Shown: positions 14,682 through 24,013 of the stretch, one piece after another
Position numbering within the stretch: the first letter of the stretch is position 1
How the letters are laid out: every line of letters starts with the position of its first letter
Source of the DNA: Amycolatopsis acidicola
GTDB lineage: Bacteria; Actinomycetota; Actinomycetes; Mycobacteriales; Pseudonocardiaceae
Direction of reading: 5' to 3'
Length of the DNA: 34,713 nucleotides
NCBI RefSeq assembly: GCF_007713735.2
Contig: NZ_VMNW02000087.1
Coordinates: 1-34,713, forward strand
Translations under genes and position numbers: made by a program
Notes under the pieces: generated by a model
Told to the model about the DNA's origin: nothing
Seen by the model: the letters and a program-made list of their open reading frames with translations, nothing else
Databases searched by the model: none

Positions 14682-15859
14682 GCAAAAGCCAGTCCGCTTC
14701 CAGCGAAACCGACGAGCACGAACACCGCCATCGGCAGCGCGTTGTCCACCCCGATCGCGCCGACCAGCGGCGAAGCGATCGCCCCCAGCACGAACATCCC
14801 GCCGCCGAGCAACGCCGACGCGGCGCCGGACGCCTCGCGCCCGTACTCCTGGCCGAGCGTGGTGACGGACGGGATCAGGAAGCCCAGCGTGCCGATCGCG
14901 AAGAACAGCAGCACCCAGGTGCTCACGAGACCGCCGAGCCCGGATACCAGCAGCACCACCAGAAGCGCGGCCGCGATCAGTCCGAAAAGGACACCCGAGG
15001 CGAGCAGCAGCCGGGGCCGCACCCGCCCGGCGAGCCTGCCGAAGATCGTGGCACCGGCGAGCATCCCGAGCGCGTTGGTGGCGAAGATCAGGCTGTACTG
15101 CGTGGCCGAGGCGCCGTACAGATCCTCGAAGACGAACGAGGATCCGGCGATGTAGGCGAACAGCGAAATCCCGTTGCAGGAAGCCACAAGCACGTACCCG
15201 GCCATCGTCCGGCGCGACAGCAGCCGCCCCATCGCGCGGAACGTGGCGCCGATCCCGGCCGCGTGCCGTCGCTCGGGCGGCAGGGTTTCCGGTACGCCGC
15301 CGAGCACGCCGGCCACCAGGAGCAGCCCGAACAAAGCCAGCGCCACGAACACGAACGGCCAGGAGCTGACCGCGAGAATGCCGCCGCCCAGCACCGGCGC
15401 CGCGATCGGCGCGACGCTCGTGATCACGACCAGCGTGGAGAACCGGCGCGCGGCGGCCGCTCCTTCGTACACGTCGGCCACCACCGCTCGCGCGACCACG
15501 ATCCCGGCCGCGCCGGTGAAACCCTGCAGCAGCCGGGCTGCCACGAGCACCTCGATACCCGGCGCCAGCGCGCAGACCACGGAGAAAACGGTGAACAGCG
15601 CGGCGCCGAAGAGCAGCAACGGCCTCCTGCCGAGCGCGTCGCTGATCGGCCCGAGCACGATCTGCCCGACCGCGAGGCCGAGCAGGAACGCCGTCATCGA
15701 CAGCTGCACGCCCGCGCTGTCGGTGTTCAGGGAACGGGTCAGCTCCGGGAACCCCGGCACGTACATGTCGGTCGCGAAGGGCGCGACAGCCGTCAGCGCG
15801 GCGAGGACGAACAGGAGCAAACGCGGTCGTACAGGCGCTTCGGTGCGGACGCGCACCAC
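14666..15859 (-). CDS. Bcr/CflA-type MFS drug efflux transporter
   Basis: 397 aa with 12 predicted membrane helices. Seen: family motifs TDMYVPGFPELTRSLNTDSAGVQ in loop 1, motif A variant GPISDALGRRPLLLFG (between TM2 and TM3), and ARLLQGFTGAAGIVVARAVVADVY (motif B/C-like region with the proton-relay Arg). These identify the 12-TMS Bcr/CflA (DHA1) proton antiporters; substrate unknown. Start GTG 15859 lies 3 bp after the IclR stop, so translation is coupled. The stop codon lies within the distal palindrome upstream of the next gene. Confidence 0.92.
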   Translation of the reverse strand: MVRVRTEAPVRPRLLLFVLAALTAVAPFATDMYVPGFPELTRSLNTDSAGVQLSMTAFLLGLAVGQIVLGPISDALGRRPLLLFGAALFTVFSVVCALAPGIEVLVAARLLQGFTGAAGIVVARAVVADVYEGAAAARRFSTLVVITSVAPIAAPVLGGGILAVSSWPFVFVALALFGLLLVAGVLGGVPETLPPERRHAAGIGATFRAMGRLLSRRTMAGYVLVASCNGISLFAYIAGSSFVFEDLYGASATQYSLIFATNALGMLAGATIFGRLAGRVRPRLLLASGVLFGLIAAALLVVLLVSGLGGLVSTWVLLFFAIGTLGFLIPSVTTLGQEYGREASGAASALLGGGMFVLGAIASPLVGAIGVDNALPMAVFVLVGFAGSGLAFASTLG

Positions 15860-15862
15860 CGG

Positions 15863-16642
15863 CTACCCCCCATCGATGCGCACGGTGCGCGGCGCCCCCA
15901 AGGTCCGGGAAATGCCGCGGGCCGCGGCACGCACGGCCGGAACCAGCGTACGTGGATCAGGGCCGTCGAACGGGACGACGATCGAGATCCCCGCCACAAC
16001 AGTGTCTTCCGGGCCGTGGACGGGTGCGGCGACCGACAGCGAAACCAGCTCCACCTGCCTGTCGCTGATCACGAACCCGTCGCGCCGGATGTCGGCCAGC
16101 ACCCGGCGCAGCTGCTCCGGCGAGTCGATGGTCTTCGGCGTGTACCGCTTGAGCGGGCGGGAAAGGAACTCCTCCTGCACGTCGGCGGGCGCGTTCGCGA
16201 GCAGCACCAGCCCGACGCCGGTGGCGTGCGCCGCCAGCCTGCCGCCGACGCGCGAGACGACGTTCACCGCGTGGCGCCCGGAGATCCGCTCGACGTAGAC
16301 GACATCGGGCACGTCCAGCACCGCGAGCTGCACGTTCTCGTGCGTCGCCTCGTACAGGTCCTCCAGGAACGGCATCGCGCTCTCGCGCAGGCCCATCCCG
16401 CGCGGCGAAAGCGAAGCCACTTCCCACAGCCAGAGCCCGACCCGGTACCGGCCGTCCTCGTGCCGCTCCAGCGCGCCACGCCGGGCCAGCTCGCCGACGA
16501 TGCGGTGCGCGGTCGACAACGGCAGGCCGGCCCGGCGGCTCAGTTCCGACAGGCTCAACGCCGGGCGATCCGGCGTGAACGTGCCCAGCACGTCGAGCAC
16601 CCTGTCGACGACGGAGGGCGCCTGGGCCGAGGTGTGCCGCAT
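15863..16642 (-). CDS. IclR-family transcriptional regulator
   Basis: 259 aa. N-terminal winged helix (about 8-72: VVDRVLDVLGTF, LSLSELSRRAGLPLSTAHRIVGELARRGALER), linker, then the C-terminal effector domain with SAHATGVG-like AAHATGVGLVLLA, GFVISDRQVELVSLSVAAPV and GISIVVP. All IclR landmarks are present. Usually controls a neighbouring catabolic or transport operon through a small organic ligand; here it sits inside the operon, 17 bp after the MetE-like gene and 3 bp before the efflux gene, so it may control its own operon. No obvious IclR box was found. Confidence 0.93.
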   Translation of the reverse strand: MRHTSAQAPSVVDRVLDVLGTFTPDRPALSLSELSRRAGLPLSTAHRIVGELARRGALERHEDGRYRVGLWLWEVASLSPRGMGLRESAMPFLEDLYEATHENVQLAVLDVPDVVYVERISGRHAVNVVSRVGGRLAAHATGVGLVLLANAPADVQEEFLSRPLKRYTPKTIDSPEQLRRVLADIRRDGFVISDRQVELVSLSVAAPVHGPEDTVVAGISIVVPFDGPDPRTLVPAVRAAARGISRTLGAPRTVRIDGG

Positions 16643-16659
16643 CAGCCCAGGTTAAGGCT

Positions 16660-17781
16660 TTAGCCCCAGACGAGAGCAGCGGTCTCCACGATCCGCTCCA
16701 GCTTCGCCTTCTGCTGGTCCTGCGTCAGGTCGTTGCCCTCCTCGGTCGAGGAGAACCCGCACTGCGGCGACAGGCACAGCTGCTCGAGGTCCACGTACCG
16801 CGCCGCCGCGTCGAGGCGACGGCGCAGCGAGTCGACGCTCTCCAGCTCGCCGCGTTTGGTGGTCATCAGCCCGAGCACCACGAACTTCCCCTTGGGCACG
16901 AAGCGAAGCGGCTCGAACCCGCCGGAGCGCTCGTCGTCGAACTCCAGGAAGTAGCCGTCCACGTTGAGCTCGTTGAACAGCGCGTCGGCGACGAAGTCGT
17001 AGCCGCCCTTGGCCACCCAGGACGAGCGGAAGTTCCCGCGGCACAGGTGCGTGGTCACGGTCAGCCCGTCCGGCCTGCCCGCGAGCGCGGCGTTCATCGT
17101 CTTGATGTTGCGGACATGCTGCTTGTCCGGGTCGCCGCCCATCTTCGCGACCAGCTCGCGCTGCTCGGGGTCGTTGAGGTACGCCAGGCTGGTGTCGTCG
17201 AGCTGCAGGTACGTGCAGCCGAGCGCGGCCATCCCGGCGATCTCCTTGGCGTACGCGGCGGCGAGGTCGGTGTAGAACTCCTCGAGGTCCGGGTACACCG
17301 CTTCGCTGACCGCGGCCCGGCCGCCGCGGTAGTAGACCATGCTCGGCGACGGGATGGTCTGCTTCGGCGTCTGGCTCGCGTCCACAGTGGACTTGAGGAA
17401 CTCGAAGTGGTCCCCGAAGATCACCCCGTCGAGGCCGACCTTTTCGGTGACGCGCAGCCCGGCCGGGCTCCAGTCCAGGTCGCCCGCGGCGTTGTGGAAG
17501 GTGACGTGCAGCTTCTCGCTGCTCTTCTGGATCCCGTGCAACTGGTAGATGAAGTCCATGTGCCAGGTGGCGCGGCGGAACTCGCCGTCGGTGGCGGACT
17601 GCAGCCCGGCGGAGCGCTGCAGCTCGACGACGTCACGGATGGCGCTGTCCTCGGCGGCGCGCAGTTCGGCCGCGCTGAGCACCCCCTTGGCGAAATTCTC
17701 GCGGGCTTCGTGGAGAGCGGCGGGGCGCAGGAGGCTGCCCACATGGTCGGCGCGGAACGGCGGTGTTGTGCGCTGAGTCAT
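16660..17781 (-). CDS. Cobalamin-independent methionine synthase-like methyltransferase (MetE C-terminal domain type)
   Basis: 373 aa, half the length of MetE: only the catalytic TIM barrel, like B. subtilis YxjG/YxjH. Zinc ligands can be matched: H245 and C247 in TTHLCRGN, E280 in YFLEFDD, C341 in LSPQCGFSS. Other landmarks: ADHVGSLLRP near the N-terminus, TDGEFRR, and YLQLDDTSLAYL. It probably transfers a methyl group to homocysteine or a related thiol; the single-domain form often uses donors other than methyltetrahydrofolate polyglutamate, so the donor is open. ATG 17781 gives the standard N-terminus; the longer frame to 17829 lacks similarity. First gene of the run MetE-like / IclR / MFS / HTH-ClpN. 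Confidence 0.88.
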   Translation of the reverse strand: MTQRTTPPFRADHVGSLLRPAALHEARENFAKGVLSAAELRAAEDSAIRDVVELQRSAGLQSATDGEFRRATWHMDFIYQLHGIQKSSEKLHVTFHNAAGDLDWSPAGLRVTEKVGLDGVIFGDHFEFLKSTVDASQTPKQTIPSPSMVYYRGGRAAVSEAVYPDLEEFYTDLAAAYAKEIAGMAALGCTYLQLDDTSLAYLNDPEQRELVAKMGGDPDKQHVRNIKTMNAALAGRPDGLTVTTHLCRGNFRSSWVAKGGYDFVADALFNELNVDGYFLEFDDERSGGFEPLRFVPKGKFVVLGLMTTKRGELESVDSLRRRLDAAARYVDLEQLCLSPQCGFSSTEEGNDLTQDQQKAKLERIVETAALVWG

Positions 17782-17851
17782 GAGCCGATCTTCGGCCCGC
17801 GCGGGTGCCCGGGGCAACCCACCTTCCACCGGGCGGCAACCCCCTTGCGGA

Positions 17852-19780
17852 TCAGCCGACGTGCACCATGGGACGACGCTCGGGGTCCGGCTCCGCCCGC
17901 CGCAGCACCTCCCTGGTCACCGGCGGCACGTCGCCGTCACCGGAGAACAGGTAGCGCACCAGGAACTTGAACGGGTTGCCCTCGGTCCAGCTGAAGTAGA
18001 CGTGCGGGCGCAGCCCGGTGTCGTCCCGGATCTGCAGCAGGATCGCGGCGATGGCGTTGGCGATCGACGGGCTCTTCACGCGCAGGATCCGGTAGCCGTA
18101 GCGCTTTTCGCCGTGCACCCGCAGGGCCGACTCGAAGTCCGAGGCGTCGGAGATGGTCACCTCGAGGAAGATCGGCGGGCAGTCGTGCGGGATGTGGCTG
18201 TCCTCCCGCGCCTCCCGTTCCTTCTCCTCGTACTCGGCCTCGTTCCGCGCGTCGGGTTCGTTGGCGATGATCCGGATGTGCCCGCCCCGCACGGCTTTGT
18301 CGATGATGCGCCGGGCCGGGGCGTCGAACTCGACGTCCACCGCGCGCAGTTCCAGCGAGCGCGTGGCGCGCGAGACCAGTGAGGTCACGACGATCGCCAC
18401 GATGAAGAAGGCGGCGATCTTGACCCCGTCCGGGCGTTCCACGATGTTCGCGATCGTCGTATAGAAGAACACCGCCGTGATCACCGCGTACGCCGCGAAG
18501 GCACCGCGCTGCCTGCGGCGCCACGCCGACAACGTCACGGCCAGCGCCGCCGACGAGATCAGCACCAGCACACCCGTGGCGTACGCGCCGCCCTGCGCGT
18601 CCACGTTCGCGTCGAAGATCCAGGTGATCACGAACGCGATCACCGCGATCACGATCACCAGCGGCCTCGTCGCCGCCGCCCAGCTCGGCGCCATCCCGTA
18701 GCGCGGCAGGTAACGCGGCACGAGGCTGAGCAGGCCGGCCATCGCGGAGGCGCCGGCGAACCACAGGATCGCGATGGTGCTGAGGTCGTAGACCGTGCCG
18801 AAGGCGTTGCCGAGGTAGTTGTGCGCGAGGTACGCCAGCGCGCGGCCGTTGGCCTTGCCACCGTCGCCGAACTCCTCCTGCGGGATCAGCACGGTGGTCG
18901 CGAAACTGCTGGTGATCAGGAACGCGCTCATGATCAGCGCGGCGGTGGTGAGCAGCTTGCGGGTGTTGCGGATGCGGCCCTTCGGCTCCAGCACGGCGTC
19001 GTCCTTGGCGCCCCGCACCAGCGGCATCACCGACACGCCGGTCTCGAACCCCGACAGCCCGAGCGCCAGCTTGGGGAACACGATCAGCGAGATCCCGATC
19101 ATCGCCCAGACGCTGCCGTGCTCGGTGGTCAGCATGTTCTGCCACTGCACCACGAGGTGCTCGCTGGTCAGCACGTGGACCAGCGAGTCGATCACCACGA
19201 CCAGGTTCAGCGCCAGGTACAGCGCGACCAGCACGACGGCGAACCCGATCGCCTCGGCGAAGCCCTTGAGGAACACCAGGCCGAGCAACAGGATCAGCAC
19301 GAGCGTGATCAGCATGTTCTGGCCGTGCAGAAAGCTTGGCAGGTAAGGGTTTTCCACCGCGTGCGCGGCGGCGTCGGCGGCGGAGAGGGTGATCGTGATG
19401 ACGAAGTCCGTGGCAGCGAAGCCGAGCAGCACCAGGACGAGCAGCTTGCCCTTCCACCGCGCCAGCAGCTTCTCCAGCATCGCGAGCGAGCCCTGCCCGT
19501 GCGGGCTTTCCGCGGCCACCCTGCGGTAGATCGGCAGCGCGCCGGCGAGGGTGAGCACGATCAGCACGATCGTGGCCACCGGGGAGAGCAGTCCGGCCGC
19601 GAGCGCCGCGATGCCGGGCTGGTAACCGAGGGTGGAGAAGTAGTCGACGCCGGTGAGGCACATGACCTTCCACCAGCGGTGATCGCGGTCGTGCTTCTGT
19701 TCCTGGTTGCCGCCGCTGAGCTGGCGGGCGCGTTTGTGCTCGCCCTCGAGCAGCCAGGCCTTGACCGTGGGTGCGGCCAC
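17852..19780 (-). CDS. APC-superfamily permease with cytoplasmic C-terminal domain
   Basis: 642 aa. About 12 membrane helices: the first conserved segment WWKVMCLTGVDYFSTLGYQPGIAALAAG matches the unwound TM1 of APC transporters (with the YFSTLGYQPG loop), and LALGLSGFETGVSVMPLV matches the TM6 region. After about residue 490 a soluble region follows with a mixed charged segment (EAEYEEKEREAREDS) and an alpha/beta-like end. This build recalls amino-acid/polyamine or KimA-type potassium permeases; the substrate cannot be fixed. Start GTG 19780 has a near-perfect ribosome site, GGAGGGG with a 5-bp gap; the 32-residue longer frame is rejected. It ends 70 bp upstream of the MetE-like gene on the same strand. 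Confidence 0.85.
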   Translation of the reverse strand: MAAPTVKAWLLEGEHKRARQLSGGNQEQKHDRDHRWWKVMCLTGVDYFSTLGYQPGIAALAAGLLSPVATIVLIVLTLAGALPIYRRVAAESPHGQGSLAMLEKLLARWKGKLLVLVLLGFAATDFVITITLSAADAAAHAVENPYLPSFLHGQNMLITLVLILLLGLVFLKGFAEAIGFAVVLVALYLALNLVVVIDSLVHVLTSEHLVVQWQNMLTTEHGSVWAMIGISLIVFPKLALGLSGFETGVSVMPLVRGAKDDAVLEPKGRIRNTRKLLTTAALIMSAFLITSSFATTVLIPQEEFGDGGKANGRALAYLAHNYLGNAFGTVYDLSTIAILWFAGASAMAGLLSLVPRYLPRYGMAPSWAAATRPLVIVIAVIAFVITWIFDANVDAQGGAYATGVLVLISSAALAVTLSAWRRRQRGAFAAYAVITAVFFYTTIANIVERPDGVKIAAFFIVAIVVTSLVSRATRSLELRAVDVEFDAPARRIIDKAVRGGHIRIIANEPDARNEAEYEEKEREAREDSHIPHDCPPIFLEVTISDASDFESALRVHGEKRYGYRILRVKSPSIANAIAAILLQIRDDTGLRPHVYFSWTEGNPFKFLVRYLFSGDGDVPPVTREVLRRAEPDPERRPMVHVG

Positions 19781-19885
19781 GTCGTCCCCTCCGCCGGAGT
19801 TCCGGTCCTGTCCGGGGACATCATCGCCGACGGGACGGAGGGCCGTGGGGGCCGGGCGCGAGCCTGTGGCCCCCACGGCGGTCCG

Positions 19886-21046
19886 TCACGCGGGCGGTGC
19901 GAGAACAACGACGGAGTTGTGGCCACCCATCCCGAGCGAGGACTTGACGGTCAGCCCGTCACCGACCGGGGTCCTCCCGCTGAGCAACTGCGGGTGCCCC
20001 GGCGACACCGCGACCGGTGCCGGCAGGTAACCGCGGTCGTAGCCCATCGCGGCCACCGCCATCTCGACCGCGGAAGCCGCGCCCTGGCAGTGCCCGACCA
20101 GCGGTTTGACCGAGTAGATCCCGGTCTCCTCGCCGAAGAACTCGGCCAGCACGGTGGCTTCCGCGCGGTCGCACTGTGCCGTGCCCGGCCCGTGCGCGTT
20201 GAAGTAGCGCACCTCCGAAGCCGGCACCCCGGCGTTGTCGAGCGCGTCGCGGAAACACGCGCGTACCTGCTCCAGGCCGGGATCGACGCTGGTCACGTGG
20301 TACCCGTCGTGCGACATCGACCCGCCGAGCGCCAGCGCGTACGGCCGTTCCGACGAACGCGACAACACGAACGAAACCGACGCCTCCCCGAAGCCGAAGC
20401 CGCGGCTGCCCTCCTGGAACGGGCGGCACACGTCCGTCGGCTCGGTGTCGACGGCCGCGACGCCCAGCCGCACGAAATGCAGCACGTTCTCGGGAGTCGC
20501 GGACAGGTCGGTCGCGACGAACACCACGTCGTCCACGATTCCGCCGTCGATCCAGGCCTTCGCGGTGAGCAGCCCGGCGTTGCCCGAAGCGCACATCGCC
20601 GAGACGTTCATCGCCGGGCCGTGGAAGCCGTACTCCTGCATGAACGTCGACATCGGTGTCGAGGGCATCAGCCCCAGGTACTCCCTCGGCCGCACGTTGC
20701 CGTTGCGTTCGAGGTAGAACTCACGCCAGAGATCCACCTCGCCGAGCACGACCGCGTGCAGCAGTCCGACCCTCCGGCCGGGCCGCCAGCCGCGTCCCTC
20801 GGCGTCGGAAATCGCCTCCCTCGCCGCGGCTCGCATCGCTTTGGCGAAGCGGCTGGGGCCGTCGACCGGGTTGCCGGCGTCCGAAACGCTGGCGACCCAG
20901 GCCGCCTCGTCCCGGTTCGCCCCGTAGCCGCCGGTCAGCGTGGCCGCGTGCTTGCCGACACTGAGCCCGTCCCAGAAGCGCTCCCGGCTCCAGCCGTAGC
21001 CCGTGACGGTTCCGATTCCACAGATTCCTATGTTCCGCGAGTCCAT
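19886..21046 (-). CDS. Stand-alone beta-ketoacyl synthase (KAS II/FabF-like)
   Basis: 386 aa thiolase-fold condensing enzyme. Catalytic triad intact: C152 in VSAMCASGNAG, H285 in FNAHGPGTAQCD, H319 in KPLVGHCQGAAS; the C-terminal GMGGHNSVVVL loop is also conserved. It is about 25 residues shorter than FabF and lacks an adjacent ACP, ketoreductase or chain-length factor, so a fatty-acid housekeeping role is unlikely; it may be a lone secondary-metabolite or modified-lipid KAS. ATG 21046 follows AAGGGG with an 8-bp gap. It is divergent from the GGDEF-EAL gene across a palindromic element. The APC gene follows on the same strand after about 105 bp. Confidence 0.88.
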   Translation of the reverse strand: MDSRNIGICGIGTVTGYGWSRERFWDGLSVGKHAATLTGGYGANRDEAAWVASVSDAGNPVDGPSRFAKAMRAAAREAISDAEGRGWRPGRRVGLLHAVVLGEVDLWREFYLERNGNVRPREYLGLMPSTPMSTFMQEYGFHGPAMNVSAMCASGNAGLLTAKAWIDGGIVDDVVFVATDLSATPENVLHFVRLGVAAVDTEPTDVCRPFQEGSRGFGFGEASVSFVLSRSSERPYALALGGSMSHDGYHVTSVDPGLEQVRACFRDALDNAGVPASEVRYFNAHGPGTAQCDRAEATVLAEFFGEETGIYSVKPLVGHCQGAASAVEMAVAAMGYDRGYLPAPVAVSPGHPQLLSGRTPVGDGLTVKSSLGMGGHNSVVVLAPPA

Positions 21047-21079
21047 GACACTCGCCCCTTCTTGCGCGTACCTCTACGA

Positions 21080-21099
21080 TCCATTCGGGTTCGAATGGA
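21080..21099. promoter_or_regulatory. Operator-like palindrome between KAS and GGDEF-EAL genes
   Basis: Perfect 8-bp arms TCCATTCG / CGAATGGA around GGTT, 34 bp upstream of the KAS start codon and about 140 bp upstream of the divergent gene. The rest of the 192-bp gap shows no gene. Confidence 0.5.
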
Positions 21100-21238
21100 C
21101 CTACAAGGCCAACGACCAGGGGCTTTCCAGTCTTTGCCGTGGCAAGCTGGTATCGGCGGGATGGGTGCTTTCGACCCAGGTCGTTGCTCTGGACGGAGTA
21201 ACGTCTCCCGGGCGGACCTTCGGCGGATCGGACGGGTG

Positions 21239-23959
21239 ATGGAGGCAAATGCCAACGGGGCGGACCGCCCTTCCGTCGCGCCGATCGACCAGGAGCAGAT
21301 CGTTGACCTGGCACTCTCCGCAGATCGTGCGGTGATCTGGGCGCTGGACTCGGCGAGCGGCACGCTGTCCTGGAACGACGGGATGGACAAACTGCTCGGC
21401 GTCCCGGCCAAGAAGGTCAAGTCCCGGCTCACCCGTTTGGTCCAGCCGCTGCTCGCCGCCGTGGACACCACCGGCCTTTGGCAGGACCTCGAACTGGAGC
21501 AGCGGTACACGCAGCCGTCCGGCGCGACGAGGTGGCTGCGCTTTCGCGCCCGCCGCGACCAGTGCGGGCTGCTGGGCATCGCCAGCGACGTCACGGACAG
21601 GCACGAGGAACGCCGCGAGCTGGCCGACCTCGCCGACCGCTACCGCCTGCTCGTCGAGCTGAGCCCGGACATGATCGCCGTGCACCAGGACGGCGTGCTC
21701 ACGTACGTCAACCCGGCGGCCGCGAGGCTCGCCGGTGGCGGTTCACGTGACTCCCTGCTGGGCAGGCCGATCACCGATTTCGTGCACGACGGGTCGGTGC
21801 CGGAGATGCTCGAACGGCTCGAGCACCTCAACGAGCCGGGCGCCACCTCCGAATCCGCGGAGGCGATGTTCCTCCGGCCCGACGGCAGCACCTTCCCGAT
21901 GGAGGTCAAGTCGGTCCGCACCACCTGGGAGGGCCGCCCGGCGTACCAGGTCGTGATGCGCGACGTCAGCGCGCAGCGGGCGGCGGAGAGCGCGCTGCGC
22001 TATCAGGCCGCGCTGGTCGAGCACGTCAGTGACGCGATCATCGCCACCGACGCGCAGGGCAGGGTGACCAGCTGGAACCCGGCCGCCGAAGCGATCTACG
22101 GGCTCCCGGCCGCCGACGCACTGCGCAGGCACGTGGGTGAGCTCGTCGGGGCCAGGTTCGACCCGGCGGTCGCGGTGCGGGCCGGCGGTGTCGTGCAGGC
22201 GACGCACCGCGCGGCGGACGGCACGCCGTTGTCGATGCGCGTGTCGGTGGCCGAGATGGACGGCGGCTACGTGCTGGTCTGCGCGGACGAGACGGCACGC
22301 CGCCAGGCCGAGCGCCAGTTCAGCACGGTCGTCGCTTCGCTCGACGAAGGCGTGCTCGTGATCGGCCCGAACGGGCTGCTGATCTCGGCGAACCCGGCGG
22401 CCGAACGGATACTCGGCGTGCCGGAGTCGTCGATGCTCGGGGCGTCGCCGCACGCCTGGCCGCTCTACGACGAGTCCGGCCAGCGGCTGTCGACGAACGA
22501 GTATCCGTCGTCGCAGGTGCGCCGCACCGGGATAGCTCAGCAGGGTCGCGTGATGCAGGTGCTGCGGCGTGACGGGCGCACGGTGTGGCTGTCCGTCTCG
22601 TGCCGCGCGATGAGCCCGCAGGATTCCAGCAGCGCCTTCGTGTTGTCGTTCACCGACATCACCGAGCGCCGCGCGATCGGCGAACGCCTGGAGCACGACG
22701 CGACGCACGATCCGTTGACCGGCCTTGCCAACCGCTCGCTCGCGCTCGACCAGCTCACCGCGCTGCTGCACGCGGACGACCGCGCGTCGATAGCGGTGCT
22801 GTTCATCGACCTCGACAAGTTCAAGGTGATCAACGACTCGCTCGGCCACTCCGTCGGCGACCGGGTGCTCAAGCTCGCCGGGGACAGGCTGCGCCGCAGC
22901 GTCCGGCCCGGCGACATCGTCGGCAGGCTGGGCGGGGACGAGTTCGTGGTGATCGCCCCCGGCATCGGCGGCGAGCCCGAGGCGCGCGCGCTCACCGAAC
23001 GGCTGCGCGATTCGCTCACCGAGCCGATCGGGGTGGACGGCAGGCAGCTGCACGTCGACGCCAGCATCGGCATCGTGCTCGTCGGCCCGGCCGACCGGCG
23101 TGCCGCGCACGATCTGCTGCGCGACGCGGATGTCGCGATGTACCAAGCGAAACAGCTCGGCCGCAGCCGGTACGAGTTCTTCAACGTGCAACTGCGGGAA
23201 CGGATGCAGCGCCGGCTCCGGCTCGAACAGGACCTGCGCGACGCGGTGCGCCGCGGCCACCTGTGGCCCGCCTACCAGCCGGTGGTGGACCTCGGCACGA
23301 ACCGGATGGTCGCGGTCGAAGGACTGCTGCGCTGGACCCATCCGGTGCACGGACAGGTGCCGCCGACGGAGTTCATCCCGCTGGCGGAGGAAAGCGACCT
23401 CATCAACCAGCTCGGTGAGTACATGCTGCGCGAGACCACGCGCGAGCTCGCCCAGCAGCGCGGCCGCGGGGTGGACGTCGAGCTGAAGATCAACCTGTCC
23501 ACCCGGCAGCTGGACGATCCCGGGCTCGTGACCGGCATCGAGGAAGCGCTTTCCGTGGCGGGCCTGCCGCCGTCCGCGCTGTGCCTGGAGATCACGGAAA
23601 GCGCTCTCATGCGCGACGCCGCGCTGGCCGGGGAAACGCTGGGAGCCTTGCGGGCGCTGGGAGTCCGCCTCGCGATCGACGACTTCGGCACCGGTTACTC
23701 CTCGCTCGCGCAGCTGCATCAGCTCACTTTGGACACACTCAAGATCGACCGCTCGTTCATCACCGGGCTCGGTGAGTCCACGGACTCCGAGGCGATCGTG
23801 AAGAGCATCATCGTGATGGCGCACGCGGTGCACCTGACCGTGGTGGCCGAAGGGGTGGAAAACCCGGCGCAGCTGGAACTGCTCCGCGAACTCGGGTGCG
23901 ATCAGGCGCAGGGGTACTACCTCGGGAAACCCGCGCCCGCCGGGAAACTCTGGCCCTGA
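21239..23959 (+). CDS. PAS-rich GGDEF-EAL cyclic-di-GMP protein
   Basis: 906 aa. Four PAS-like modules in order: about 20-122 (degenerate), 131-248 (YRLLVELSPDMIAVHQDGVLTYVN), 254-355 (EHVSDAIIATDAQGRVTSWN), 360-477 (ASLDEGVLVIGPNGLLISAN, ending FTDITERR). GGDEF domain about 485-645 with active GGDEF at 565-569 and an inhibitory RxxD site (RPGD, 556-559) five residues before it. EAL domain about 655-900 with E694-G-L, INLS, LEITES, AIDDFGTGYSS (812-821), LKID and AEGVEN, so phosphodiesterase residues also look intact. No membrane segment: a cytoplasmic sensor able in principle to make and degrade c-di-GMP. ATG 21239 is chosen; the same frame runs open far upstream but only as antisense of neighbouring genes. 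Confidence 0.93.
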   Translation: MEANANGADRPSVAPIDQEQIVDLALSADRAVIWALDSASGTLSWNDGMDKLLGVPAKKVKSRLTRLVQPLLAAVDTTGLWQDLELEQRYTQPSGATRWLRFRARRDQCGLLGIASDVTDRHEERRELADLADRYRLLVELSPDMIAVHQDGVLTYVNPAAARLAGGGSRDSLLGRPITDFVHDGSVPEMLERLEHLNEPGATSESAEAMFLRPDGSTFPMEVKSVRTTWEGRPAYQVVMRDVSAQRAAESALRYQAALVEHVSDAIIATDAQGRVTSWNPAAEAIYGLPAADALRRHVGELVGARFDPAVAVRAGGVVQATHRAADGTPLSMRVSVAEMDGGYVLVCADETARRQAERQFSTVVASLDEGVLVIGPNGLLISANPAAERILGVPESSMLGASPHAWPLYDESGQRLSTNEYPSSQVRRTGIAQQGRVMQVLRRDGRTVWLSVSCRAMSPQDSSSAFVLSFTDITERRAIGERLEHDATHDPLTGLANRSLALDQLTALLHADDRASIAVLFIDLDKFKVINDSLGHSVGDRVLKLAGDRLRRSVRPGDIVGRLGGDEFVVIAPGIGGEPEARALTERLRDSLTEPIGVDGRQLHVDASIGIVLVGPADRRAAHDLLRDADVAMYQAKQLGRSRYEFFNVQLRERMQRRLRLEQDLRDAVRRGHLWPAYQPVVDLGTNRMVAVEGLLRWTHPVHGQVPPTEFIPLAEESDLINQLGEYMLRETTRELAQQRGRGVDVELKINLSTRQLDDPGLVTGIEEALSVAGLPPSALCLEITESALMRDAALAGETLGALRALGVRLAIDDFGTGYSSLAQLHQLTLDTLKIDRSFITGLGESTDSEAIVKSIIVMAHAVHLTVVAEGVENPAQLELLRELGCDQAQGYYLGKPAPAGKLWP

Positions 23960-24013
23960 GCCGGGGACTGAGCGCCCCCTGCGCGCCCGGTCACCGAACA
24001 GCCGCACTGAAAT

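Noticed and set aside
18821..23959. Single 1712-residue open frame on the plus strand
   Set aside because: The first half is antisense to the APC and KAS genes with Arg/His/Asp-rich shadow composition; the real protein starts at 21239, where PAS-like sequence and normal codon use begin.
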